The notes beneath the pieces were generated by a model. The model was not told where the DNA came from and did not search any database. It worked only from the letters and a program-made list of their open reading frames with translations. From Leptolinea tardivitalis (lineage in GTDB: Bacteria > Chloroflexota > Anaerolineae > Anaerolineales > Anaerolineaceae), in assembly GCF_001050275.1 (NCBI RefSeq), contig NZ_BBYA01000012.1, positions 152,542 to 216,541 on the forward strand: 64,000 nt of DNA. The letters run 5' to 3'. Positions within the stretch are counted from its first letter, which is position 1; each line of letters begins with the position of its first letter. Shown here piece after piece: positions 56,133 to 64,000 of the stretch. A program made the position numbers and the translations under genes.

Positions 56133-57137
56133 CTATCTCCCTTCAATAGCCAGTGAACGGGCAGCTTTGACGATGTCTTCAACCTGAGGAGTGGCTGCTT
56201 TTTCCAATGTCCGGTTATATGGGATCGGAATATCCAGACCACACAACCGTTTTATGGGGGCATCCAGGCGGTCAAAAGCTTCACTTTCACAAACAACAGA
56301 CGTAACTTCACCGGCAAATCCACCCGTTTTGGTTGCTTCATGTACAATCAGCAACCGACCGGTCTTTGAAACGGATTGAATTACCAGATCTTTATCCAAT
56401 GGTTTGAGTGTCCGAGGATCGATGACTTCAATGTCAATACCCTCTTTTGCCAGTATTTCTGCAGCCTCGAGAGATCGCTGAGCTGTGACACCATAGGAGA
56501 AAATCGTCATGTCTTTGCCTTCGCGTTTTACATCACCTTTGCTGATCGGTAATGTGTAAAGGTCTTCCGGTACAAAACCTTTGGCTTTATAGAGAAGTTT
56601 ATTCTCCATAAAAACTACCGGATTGTTATCGCGAATAGCAGATACTAAAAGTCCTTTTGCGTCATACGGAGTGGAAGGGCAAATGACCTTTATACCGGGA
56701 GTGGATATGAACCAGCTCTCCAATGATTGACAATGTTGTGCGGCCGCACCGGTCCCGGAGCCATAAGGTGCCCGCATCACCAACGGAATGCTGACCTTTC
56801 CGCCAAACATGACACGGATTTTAGCTGCCTGGTTGACCAATTGATCCATCATCAACGTCAGGAAATCCATGAACATGACTTCGCCAACCGGGCGCATACC
56901 CATCAGAGCGGCTCCAACACAGGCACCGGCAATTCCAGCCTCTGAAATGGGTGTGTCACGCACACGCTCCATACCAAATTCTTCTTGCATACCCTTGCTT
57001 ACACCGAACGCACCACCATATACACCAATATCTTCACCAATAAGAAAAACATTCTCGTCGCGGCGCATTTCTTGGACCAGTGCTTCGCGCACTGCTTCCA
57101 ACATGGTAATTTCTCGTTTTGTTTCTGGGTTTGTCAT
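56133..57137 (-). CDS. pdhB: 2-oxoacid dehydrogenase E1 beta subunit
   Basis: 334 residues. Transketolase pyrimidine-binding domain with [35 protein letters not shown] substrate loop, and C-terminal domain [14 protein letters not shown]. It overlaps the alpha-subunit stop by 4 nt. Homologous to both pyruvate and acetoin dehydrogenases. Confidence 0.95.
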   Translation of the reverse strand: MTNPETKREITMLEAVREALVQEMRRDENVFLIGEDIGVYGGAFGVSKGMQEEFGMERVRDTPISEAGIAGACVGAALMGMRPVGEVMFMDFLTLMMDQLVNQAAKIRVMFGGKVSIPLVMRAPYGSGTGAAAQHCQSLESWFISTPGIKVICPSTPYDAKGLLVSAIRDNNPVVFMENKLLYKAKGFVPEDLYTLPISKGDVKREGKDMTIFSYGVTAQRSLEAAEILAKEGIDIEVIDPRTLKPLDKDLVIQSVSKTGRLLIVHEATKTGGFAGEVTSVVCESEAFDRLDAPIKRLCGLDIPIPYNRTLEKAATPQVEDIVKAARSLAIEGR

Positions 57138-58165
57138 GGCGCAAATACCTCCGCTTCCAGATTCTCAGGTGTAGGTTCCGGGAAAGCTAAAGCGGTCTCG
57201 GTTGCCTTGTTAATGGATTCTTTTGCACTCTGTTCAATTGAATCAATTTCATCTTCAGATAGCACTTTATATTCCTGCAACCATCCGGTATACCGGATGA
57301 TCGGGTCAAACTGTTTCCACTCTTCGATTTCTTCCTGGGTACGGTACAGGTTGCGGTCACTCTTTGAATGGCCACGCCAACGGTATGTCAGGTTTTCGAC
57401 CAGGGTCGGACCTTCACCTGACCGGGCACGCATGGCGGCTTCTGATACTTTGTCGTATACCGCAAGTACGTCATTTCCATCTACAGTCACACCGGGAATG
57501 TTGTAGGCAGCAGCACGTTGACTGATATGGTGGACAGTCATGGCCCGTTCAACAGCCATTGACATGCCATACTGGTTGTTATCACAAATGAAAACAATCG
57601 GAAGTTTCCACAGGGCAGCCATATTCAATGCTTCGTGGAAGGAACCTTCATTTGTGGCACCATCACCGAAGAAGCAAAGCAGAATATTGTCTGTTTTCTT
57701 CATCTGCAACGCAAGGCCAATTCCTACTGCAGTCGGTAAACCGCCGCCAACGATACCGGTGGCACCCAGGTTACGTCCGGCAATGTCAGCAATGTGCATC
57801 GAACCACCGCGTCCGCGGCAGTAACCGGGTTCCTTGCCAATGAATTCGCCCATCATCAGGGTAATATCAGCTCCCTTGGCGATTGTATGGCCATGACCAC
57901 GATGGTGGTGAAGAATATAATCATCATCTCGGATAGCTGCTATTGAACCGATAGGAGAGGCTTCCATCCCGATGGAGAGGTGCATGGTTCCATGAACTAA
58001 ACCACGCATATATAATGCTTCAGCATTCTCTTCAAAAAACCGCGTAAGGAACATCTGCTCAAGCATCTTTTGCAGCTTTTCTTTAGAAAGCCGCTGGACA
58101 ATTTGCTTTCGTATTTTTGGATCTAACTGTAATTCGTTTGAGACATCTTTCGTATGTACAGGCAT
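57134..58165 (-). CDS. pdhA: 2-oxoacid dehydrogenase E1 alpha subunit
   Basis: 343 residues. TPP-binding motif [31 protein letters not shown] with the closing NN, plus [13 protein letters not shown] and [11 protein letters not shown] loops. The SorC-family regulator gene ends 47 nt upstream on the same strand. That regulator and the AcoA-like compactness make acetoin dehydrogenase an alternative to pyruvate. Confidence 0.95.
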   Translation of the reverse strand: MPVHTKDVSNELQLDPKIRKQIVQRLSKEKLQKMLEQMFLTRFFEENAEALYMRGLVHGTMHLSIGMEASPIGSIAAIRDDDYILHHHRGHGHTIAKGADITLMMGEFIGKEPGYCRGRGGSMHIADIAGRNLGATGIVGGGLPTAVGIGLALQMKKTDNILLCFFGDGATNEGSFHEALNMAALWKLPIVFICDNNQYGMSMAVERAMTVHHISQRAAAYNIPGVTVDGNDVLAVYDKVSEAAMRARSGEGPTLVENLTYRWRGHSKSDRNLYRTQEEIEEWKQFDPIIRYTGWLQEYKVLSEDEIDSIEQSAKESINKATETALAFPEPTPENLEAEVFAP

Positions 58166-58212
58166 AGATTTCTCCAGTTCTTAGGGTTTCCGATATCCAA
58201 TAATGATTGTTT

Positions 58213-59193
58213 TCAGTCCGGAATCCCGGTTTGGAATCTTGCTAATACTTCTTTGGCTGTTTCTTCATCTGTAATCAGTACCTTTAAATAACCTCCTTTA
58301 AGTGCAGCAATGATAGGTGTAACTTTGTTTTGCAAAGCGGCAATGCCGATGGTTAATGGAATTTTTTTCAAATCCTCTAATTCCAGACCAACAATCCGCT
58401 GATTCAACACACTATTGACAGGCCGTCCTTGCCGGTCAATTAGATGCACAAGCATTTCACCAACCGCCTGTTTGTTCTCTGTGATGGCGGAAATATCTTC
58501 CTGAGATAACGAAGCAAATTGAAACATACTGGCTGTTGCGGGTCGTACAGCGCCGATACCCACCAATGCAACCTGGGCATGATCAGCCAGGTCAAGTACC
58601 TCTTTTATCTGACGCAAAGCCAATAAGTTTTCACGCTCTCTCGGTGAATCAGTTACAGCAGGAGCATGTAAAGACAAACTCCTGCCACCTAATTTAATAG
58701 CCAAATCTGCCACCAGACTATTTACATTAGTATCATACCTTCCCTGTACACCACCAGATGCCGGTACTACTGTAACAGAATACTTCTGGTCTGCCGGAAT
58801 GGATTCAACCATGGCACTTAAAGTAACGCCCCCGCCCATGCAAATAATATCACCGTCTCTGATGTGTTCGAGAAAGAATGTGGCGGCAGCCTTTCCTACA
58901 CTCTGTAATAAAGCCTTAGGATTATCGCCGAGCTTAGGAACGACAACAGCATGTTTAAGTCCTGTGACACTTTCAAGTTCTTTTTCAAGGGTCAATAGAT
59001 GTTGAAAAGGAGTATGAATGTTGATTTCAACATATCCCTGATTCCTTGCCTGTTTCAATAGTCTATTGATCTTTGCAGTTGAAAGTCCAAGCTCCTGACC
59101 AATTTCAGCCTGAGATTTGTCTTCCATGTAATACATCATCAATATTTTGCTTATCAAACGGGATGATTCATAATCACTTGGAATTATGTTCAT
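58213..59193 (-). CDS. SorC/DeoR-type transcriptional regulator
   Basis: 326 residues. N-terminal winged HTH (DKSQAEIGQELGLSTAKINRLLKQARNQG, residues about 25-53) and C-terminal sugar-phosphate-type ligand domain (60-320), with VPASGGVQGRYDTNVNSLVADLA and VGIGAVRPATA motifs. It comes first in the minus-strand run with E1 and E2 genes and is preceded by a strong promoter with a palindrome over the -10. Likely controls its own operon in response to a small metabolite. Confidence 0.9.
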   Translation of the reverse strand: MNIIPSDYESSRLISKILMMYYMEDKSQAEIGQELGLSTAKINRLLKQARNQGYVEINIHTPFQHLLTLEKELESVTGLKHAVVVPKLGDNPKALLQSVGKAAATFFLEHIRDGDIICMGGGVTLSAMVESIPADQKYSVTVVPASGGVQGRYDTNVNSLVADLAIKLGGRSLSLHAPAVTDSPRERENLLALRQIKEVLDLADHAQVALVGIGAVRPATASMFQFASLSQEDISAITENKQAVGEMLVHLIDRQGRPVNSVLNQRIVGLELEDLKKIPLTIGIAALQNKVTPIIAALKGGYLKVLITDEETAKEVLARFQTGIPD

Positions 59194-59245
59194 GAGCTCA
59201 GCCAGGTCCCCGGGATTTAAACATCTGAAATATTTTTACGGTTAT

Positions 59246-59257
59246 GATAATATTATC
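59246..59257. promoter_or_regulatory. Palindromic operator candidate over the SorC-gene -10
   Basis: GATAATATTATC is a perfect 12-bp palindrome overlapping the -10 box of the minus-strand promoter. Confidence 0.55.
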
Positions 59258-59278
59258 TCCAGGTGAAATAATTGTCAA
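59250..59278 (-). promoter_or_regulatory. Promoter of the regulator-dehydrogenase operon
   Basis: Minus-strand TTGACA (59273-59278), 17 bp, TAATAT (59250-59255). Confidence 0.8.
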
Positions 59279-59311
59279 TAGATTTTTCTTACAATGAGTT
59301 TTCAAATAAAC

Positions 59312-59338
59312 AAAAAAGCACCATTTCTGGTGCTTTTG
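59312..59338 (-). terminator. Intrinsic terminator after the cyclophilin gene
   Basis: AAAAGCACC and GGTGCTTTTTT around a 6-nt loop in the minus direction, ending in a T-run; closes the peptide-transport operon. Confidence 0.85.
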
Positions 59339-59357
59339 TCTGCTGAATTTTATTCGT

Positions 59358-59873
59358 TTACTTTTCAAGAATTTCAATGGATTGAATTTTCACGCCAGCA
59401 TATTCTGGAGCCTGCGGATTTCTTGGCGGGATTGACATTACGACATCCATCCCCTCTTTTACCTGACCAAATATGGCATGCTTTCGATCTAACCAGGGGG
59501 TAGGCACATGCGTAATGAAGAATTGAGAACCATTCGTATTTGGTCCGGCATTTGCCATGGATAAAATTCCTGGTTTATCATGCTTAAGGGAAGAATCAAA
59601 TTCATCCTCAAATTTATAACCAGGTCCACCCATACCAGTTCCAGTTGGATCCCCGCCCTGAGCCATAAAATCACTGATCACCCGATGAAAAATTGTGTCA
59701 TCATAAAATCCCTGACGGGCCAAGAATACAAAATTGTTCACGGTTTTGGGAACTTTTGAGGCAAAGAGATCGATGACGATTTTTCCCTTATCAGTATTCA
59801 TGACAGCCTGATAAGTCTTTTTTACATCTATCTCCATCGCTGGAGGGTTTGACCAACGCTTGTTTTCAGCCAT
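59358..59873 (-). CDS. Peptidyl-prolyl cis-trans isomerase (cyclophilin)
   Basis: 171 residues, cytosolic: no signal peptide. Cyclophilin motifs: [61 protein letters not shown] and [10 protein letters not shown]. Follows dppC by 8 nt. Could assist folding of translocated or binding proteins. Confidence 0.95.
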   Translation of the reverse strand: MAENKRWSNPPAMEIDVKKTYQAVMNTDKGKIVIDLFASKVPKTVNNFVFLARQGFYDDTIFHRVISDFMAQGGDPTGTGMGGPGYKFEDEFDSSLKHDKPGILSMANAGPNTNGSQFFITHVPTPWLDRKHAIFGQVKEGMDVVMSIPPRNPQAPEYAGVKIQSIEILEK

Positions 59874-59881
59874 TTTTTCTC

Positions 59882-60820
59882 CTAAGCAACAGGTTTTCCG
59901 CGTAACCGCGGATCGAGGGCATCACGTAATCCATCACCCACCAGGTTGAAGCTTAAAACGGTAAGCATGATGGCAATTCCCGGGAAAAACACAAGGTGAG
60001 GCGCATTAAAAACACTGTTCTTTTCTTCACCCAGCATAAGACCCCATTCGGGCCTGGGAGGTTCTGCACCTAAACCAAGGAAGGACAAGGCAGCCGCATC
60101 CAAAATGGCAGTGGCTATACCCAGTGTACCCTGCACAATTAATGGAGTGATTGAATTAGGCAAAATCCTCTGGAACAAAAGGCGTATGGGAGAGGCACCC
60201 AAAGCCCGTGAAGCAGCCACATAATCCAATTCTTTTGTTGAAAGAACCGATGCACGAACCAGGCGGGCAAAACGGGGAATAGAGACAATACCAATCGCCA
60301 GAAGTGCATTGATCAATCCTGTTCCCAAAACTGTCACAATGGCGATGGCAAGAAGCAGGCTCGGAAAAGCCATCAATACATCCATAAGACGCATGAGAAG
60401 GTTATCCACCCATCCACCCACATATCCGGCAAATGCTCCGATAAGCCCCCCGATAAGGATGGCAAAACTAATGGTGATCAAACCAATTTGAAGGGATAAT
60501 CGAGAACCATAAAGCACGCGGGAGAAAAGATCTCGACTGTTACCATCAACTCCCATAATATGTTCGTTTTTATCCGCCGGACACCCTAATAAATGAATGC
60601 AGGGTACGTCTCGTCGTTTCTCATTCTTCAAAATCTGGGTAGGATTGTACGGCGCAAGCAAAGGCGCGAATATCGCGATTAATACCAACACCAGGAGAAT
60701 TCCTAATCCAACCTGTGCAGATCGGTGTCGCAGAAACCGACGGAAAGATTCTCTTGCCGGAGATTGGCGTTCGTATTGTCCTTTTTTTTTCGATTCTTTT
60801 GGTGCCATGTTCTCCGTCAC
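59882..60820 (-). CDS. dppC: Peptide-type ABC transporter permease (DppC family)
   Basis: 312 residues with an N-terminal hydrophilic stretch, one hydrophobic helix (about 36-56) and the core with EAA-type loop [20 protein letters not shown]. The start overlaps the stop of the DppB gene by 4 nt. ATP-binding subunits are not in the window. Confidence 0.93.
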   Translation of the reverse strand: MTENMAPKESKKKGQYERQSPARESFRRFLRHRSAQVGLGILLVLVLIAIFAPLLAPYNPTQILKNEKRRDVPCIHLLGCPADKNEHIMGVDGNSRDLFSRVLYGSRLSLQIGLITISFAILIGGLIGAFAGYVGGWVDNLLMRLMDVLMAFPSLLLAIAIVTVLGTGLINALLAIGIVSIPRFARLVRASVLSTKELDYVAASRALGASPIRLLFQRILPNSITPLIVQGTLGIATAILDAAALSFLGLGAEPPRPEWGLMLGEEKNSVFNAPHLVFFPGIAIMLTVLSFNLVGDGLRDALDPRLRGKPVA

Positions 60821-61893
60821 TCTATTCTGATCCGTGGATCAAGATATGCATAAGATATATCAACGATCAAGTTAACCAGCACAAAGATGATCGCAATGAT
60901 TAAAGTGAAACCCTGTACAACTGGATAATCGCGAGACAATATGGCATTGACCAAAGATGTTCCAACACCTGGAAGCGCAAAAACTGTCTCGGTCAAAACA
61001 GCGCCAGACAGCAGACTACCTGTTTCAATACCGATTATTGTGACAATCGGTATCATGGCATTTCGCATGGCATGTTTTGAGATGACCAACCGTTCAATCA
61101 AACCCTTTGCCCGTGCAGTACGGATGTAATCCAGACCAAGTACTTCCAATAGGCTGGAACGGGTCATACGGGCTATAACGGCCATGGGGATGGTTCCAAC
61201 TGCAATTGCCGGAAGGATTAAATGCCATAGTCCATCTTTAACAGCTTTCCAATTTCCGGTAATAATGGCATTTAGAAGCAGTGAATTCGACATGAAATCG
61301 ATGACAAATTTCTCGAAACCTGTAACATTTTTTAATCCCCAATACCTTGAAAGTGACATCAAAGTCAAGCCGGCACTAAACCGGCCAGATGGGGGGATAA
61401 AAAACGGAGTACCCTTTAGCATTAAGGCAAAAACATATGCCAACATCAAACCCAACCAGAAAACTGGCATGGAAACACCGATATTTGCACCGATCATTGT
61501 TAACGTGTCAATGAATGAGTTGCGTTTCAGTGCTGATATAACGCCAAAAAGTACTCCAAACACTGTGGAAAAAAGCATCGCACAGAGTGTAAGTTCAATG
61601 GTTAGCGGCAGCCGTTCAGCAATGATATCGGCTACCGGGCGTGAAAACTTGATAGATAACCCCAGATCACCCTGGGCCATATTAGAGAGATACCTGACAA
61701 ATTGAACGGCGAAGTTATCGTTCAAACCATAACGTTCAAGGAATTGCTGGCATTTCTGTGGAGTAGCCCGCTCACCCAACATTGTGACACAAGGATCCCC
61801 TGGTATCAATCGAACGATGCCAAAGGTTATAAAAACAATCCCTATCAAAACCGGGATTAATAATAATAATCGGCGGGAAAGAAATTGAAGCAT
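60817..61893 (-). CDS. dppB: Peptide-type ABC transporter permease (DppB family)
   Basis: 358 residues, about six helices with the DppB pattern: LIPGDPC, LGLSIKFSRPVADIIAERLP, and RTARAKGLIERLVISKHAMRNAMIP loop. Partner of the following permease. Confidence 0.93.
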   Translation of the reverse strand: MLQFLSRRLLLLIPVLIGIVFITFGIVRLIPGDPCVTMLGERATPQKCQQFLERYGLNDNFAVQFVRYLSNMAQGDLGLSIKFSRPVADIIAERLPLTIELTLCAMLFSTVFGVLFGVISALKRNSFIDTLTMIGANIGVSMPVFWLGLMLAYVFALMLKGTPFFIPPSGRFSAGLTLMSLSRYWGLKNVTGFEKFVIDFMSNSLLLNAIITGNWKAVKDGLWHLILPAIAVGTIPMAVIARMTRSSLLEVLGLDYIRTARAKGLIERLVISKHAMRNAMIPIVTIIGIETGSLLSGAVLTETVFALPGVGTSLVNAILSRDYPVVQGFTLIIAIIFVLVNLIVDISYAYLDPRIRIE

Positions 61894-61927
61894 CTGGCTT
61901 CAGCCTGTCTTATTTGTTCTGGGATAT

Positions 61928-61960
61928 GCCGGTCAGTGAATTTTTGATCCACTGACCGGC
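61928..61960. repeat. Hairpin between binding-protein and permease genes
   Basis: GCCGGTCAGTG and CACTGACCGGC, 11-bp stem with 11-nt loop and no T-tract; a likely RNA stabiliser or partial terminator raising binding-protein yield. Confidence 0.6.
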
Positions 61961-61998
61961 TAAAACATCTACTACTTTTGAAAAATCCTTATTACGAA

Positions 61999-63687
61999 TT
62001 ACTCGGCCGATTTTTCGGGAGCATTCAAGAAGCTTCCGAAGAAGGAACCAAAGTATTCAAATGTACCAGTGCGGCCTTTATGATTCGGGCTCTTGGCATC
62101 CCATTGGGCAGCAAAGCTGCTAACAACATCATTCGCGTCCAGGGCAGCGCCATTGGTAAATTTCACACCTTTGCGTAAATTGAACACATATTCTGTGGCA
62201 TCAGCGTTGGATGTATATTTCTCAGCCAGGCTGGGTTCGACTTCAACACCGCCCACTTTGTATGCCAGCAGAGAATCATACATGGCTTCGCATCCGCGCA
62301 GAGTTTCGCCATCGGTCTCGTCAGAGCACCACAGAGAAGCCGGCTCACCATTCTGCATCCAGACCAATTGATCAGCGCCATTATTCATAACAGCAAAGAT
62401 TTCATTGGTCAACGGGCTGGCATGGGCACCTTCCACTTTAGCTTTGAAAACTGTGGCAGAACCACCATGAGCTACTGGGATCATGGGAACATGGGTCTTC
62501 AGTAATTCATTGACTTTGTCATACAGTTTCTGGCGTTCAGCGGTATCAGATATCTTTCCAGCGGCTTTGATGGGTTCGGCGATATCGGGGAACAGTGCGC
62601 CAAATTGCTTGTTGTTTTCATTGGCGAAATGATAATCATAGAAGTTGGTGGAATCCGGATAATCAGCACTCCAACCGAGCAGATAGAAACCTTCCTGTCC
62701 AGCGGCAGTTGCATCGATGAATGTAGCTGATTCCATCTCATTCAATTTAACTTTTACGCCAATTTCAGCCAGCTGGCCCTGCAGTTCCTGGGCCACTTTA
62801 TCAGGTGAAGGCAGGTAACCGCGAACTACGTTGCGGAATGAAAGCTTAATTTCCTGATTGAAATCAAAACCGGCATCTTCCAGGAGCTTCTTGGCGGCAT
62901 CCTTGTCGTAAGAATACCATTTGATATCCTTGCTAAAGCCAGGATTGAAAAGATCGGGAACAAAGTTTTCAGCAACAGTTGAACCTTCGGGATAGTATTG
63001 TTCAACAATACGCTTGCGGTCGATGGCCTGGGCAAAAGCCTGGCGAACCTTCTCATTATCAAACGGAGCGATCTTATTGTTAAACCCAATATAGAAGATA
63101 TTCATAGGAGACCGATCATAAACGGTGAAGTTCTTGTCTTCTTTGAGTTTTACAATATCTTCAGGGGCAGGATTATCAATGCCATCAACCGTGCCGGAAT
63201 TCAATTCGAGATAACGTTGAGCAGATTGATCAGACCAGCGGAAGACCAGGTTCTTCACTTTGGCTTTTTCACCCCAGTAGTCAGGATTGGCTTCAAAGAT
63301 AATGCTGTCGCCTTTTTTCCATTCGACCAATCTGTACGGTCCAGTACCATTCGGTTTTTCACTCATGGCAACTGAATCACCGGCATTGGCATCCATATAG
63401 TCCTTATCCTGGATGCCGAATGCAGAAAAGGCTACCTTGGAGGGAAATCCAGGATCAGAATAGCACAGTGTAAATTTCACTGTGTTTTCATCTACGGCTT
63501 CGATGGATTTAAATTCACCGCCATAGTCGCAGTTCGGCGCTTCAACCTTCATAGGTGCAAATGCGGCAGCAGCTTCGGGAGCTTTGGTTGGTTCGGCGGC
63601 AGGCGCGGCGGCAGGTGCGCAGGCAGCTAATGCAAGGCTGAAAACAACCAGTGCAATTAAACCAGATGACAATATCTTCTTGTTCAT
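61999..63687 (-). CDS. Family-5 solute-binding lipoprotein, apparently circularly permuted
   Basis: 562 residues from MNKKILSSG after AGGAGGAG. The frame is open further upstream, and an ATG at 63732 with its own AGGAGGAG would add 15 residues. Lipobox LALAAC (Cys23), then an Ala/Pro linker. Residues 56-437 correspond to the middle and C-terminal parts of DppA-type proteins (VDENTVKFTL, NGTGPYRLVEWKKGD, NPDYWG, FDNEKVRQAFAQAIDRKRIV, AHGGSATVFKAKVEGAH). Residues 438-552 correspond to the usual N-terminus (QLVWMQNGEPASL, MYDSLLAY, VEPSLAEKY, YVFNLRKGVKFTNGAALDANDVV, FEYFG). Total length is normal, so the order, not the content, is changed. Confidence 0.85.
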   Translation of the reverse strand: MNKKILSSGLIALVVFSLALAACAPAAAPAAEPTKAPEAAAAFAPMKVEAPNCDYGGEFKSIEAVDENTVKFTLCYSDPGFPSKVAFSAFGIQDKDYMDANAGDSVAMSEKPNGTGPYRLVEWKKGDSIIFEANPDYWGEKAKVKNLVFRWSDQSAQRYLELNSGTVDGIDNPAPEDIVKLKEDKNFTVYDRSPMNIFYIGFNNKIAPFDNEKVRQAFAQAIDRKRIVEQYYPEGSTVAENFVPDLFNPGFSKDIKWYSYDKDAAKKLLEDAGFDFNQEIKLSFRNVVRGYLPSPDKVAQELQGQLAEIGVKVKLNEMESATFIDATAAGQEGFYLLGWSADYPDSTNFYDYHFANENNKQFGALFPDIAEPIKAAGKISDTAERQKLYDKVNELLKTHVPMIPVAHGGSATVFKAKVEGAHASPLTNEIFAVMNNGADQLVWMQNGEPASLWCSDETDGETLRGCEAMYDSLLAYKVGGVEVEPSLAEKYTSNADATEYVFNLRKGVKFTNGAALDANDVVSSFAAQWDAKSPNHKGRTGTFEYFGSFFGSFLNAPEKSAE

Positions 63688-63784
63688 TTTTCTCCTCCTA
63701 TAAGATTTGGGGTAAAACTCGGGGATTTTCATGGAGCATCTCCTCCTGGCGGTTTTGCACCATGAGTCACATATTAATCTAGAA

Positions 63785-63812
63785 ATTATAACCATGCAAA
63801 TGTATTTGTCAA
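63785..63812 (-). promoter_or_regulatory. Strong promoter of the peptide-transport operon
   Basis: Minus-strand TTGACA (63807-63812), 16 bp, TATAAT (63785-63790); leader about 90 nt. Confidence 0.8.
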
Positions 63813-63846
63813 ATGATTTAATTCCACGCATTGCCTCAAATTAAAA

Positions 63847-63891
63847 GTAACTTTAGGAGAAACGTTGCCTCACAATAGATGTTACCTTGGG
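63847..63891. mobile_element. Probable left end of an insertion sequence
   Basis: Two similar 11-mers in direct order, GTAACTTTAGG (63847) and GTTACCTTGGG (63881), lie in front of the transposase start and may be transposase-binding sites at the IS end. The exact boundary is not visible. Confidence 0.35.
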
Positions 63892-63922
63892 CAGAGAATA
63901 GAGAGCTGCCGAGGGAGCTATG

Positions 63923-64000
63923 ATGAGTCAACAAAGCAAGCGAGAATTAGTAGAAACCATCCGACCCCGCTATCAAAAAGGGAACAAAACAGAAAAAGCA
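63923..64000 (+). CDS. Integrase-type transposase, N-terminal fragment
   Basis: The reading frame MSQQSKRELVETIRPRYQKG runs off the window edge after 26 residues. An ATG one codon earlier and GGGAG are just upstream. The start KREL-E-IRPRY is what I recall for a family of rve-type transposases; too short to classify further. Confidence 0.6.
   Translation, partial: MSQQSKRELVETIRPRYQKGNKTEKA

Overview
This 64 kb window looks like chromosome of an anaerobic member of the Chloroflexota, probably class Anaerolineae. The call rests on gene content: LysW-dependent lysine synthesis, several lipoprotein solute-binding proteins, TPR-rich proteins, an acyl-CoA carboxylase cluster with split subunits, and moderate GC. 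Almost all of it is coding. No CRISPR array, phage or plasmid origin was seen. The right edge cuts into an insertion-sequence transposase.

Layout. 1-1.3 kb: 3' part of a leucyl aminopeptidase, converging on alaS (1.4-4.1 kb). 4.2-17.5 kb: an unusual minus-strand locus, read rpoN (sigma-54), a cytosolic PAS-GAF-PAS histidine kinase, a sigma-54 activator without a DNA-binding domain, a 107-residue two-helix membrane protein, a 1807-residue TPR protein, and a 946-residue TPR protein with a gingipain/caspase-fold peptidase domain. Two sequences fitting the full sigma-54 consensus (TGGCAC-N5-TTGCA) lie in this locus, one before rpoN and one before the membrane-protein gene. The second sits inside a terminator-like hairpin that would also mask the ribosome-binding site of read-through RNA. 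This reads as a self-contained, self-amplifying sigma-54 circuit driving a TPR/protease effector. It is the best candidate for an undescribed system here.

17.5-29.8 kb: housekeeping genes: trmFO, an M28 peptidase, a cold-shock gene with a structured leader, mnmA-iscS for tRNA thiolation, a phosphohexomutase, tatD, a polyprenyl synthase, and a three-gene acyl-CoA carboxylase. 29.8-41.9 kb: a nearly complete LysW/alpha-aminoadipate lysine cluster (lysW, X, Y, Z, J, K, homocitrate synthase, homoaconitase large and small subunits, homoisocitrate dehydrogenase, a second lysX and a class III aminotransferase). Ahead of it is a leader with a lysine-rich mini-ORF and a terminator. 42-44.1 kb: tex.

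44.2-51.9 kb: two convergent ribose-type ABC importers. The first is preceded by six TGCA boxes at 10-11 bp spacing. The permease of the second is fused to a cytosolic GAF domain and a C-terminal helix-turn-helix. 52.2-54.8 kb: tRNA-Arg(TCG), a membrane-anchored SUMF1-like protein, an EamA transporter and a MOSC protein. 54.9-59.3 kb: a SorC-family regulator followed by E1alpha, E1beta and E2 of a 2-oxoacid (pyruvate or acetoin) dehydrogenase. 59.4-63.8 kb: an oligopeptide-type ABC transporter (binding protein, two permeases) plus a cyclophilin. The binding protein appears to be a circular permutation of the family-5 fold, with the family's usual N-terminal segment at its C-terminus.

All calls come from reading motifs and gene order; no database search was run.
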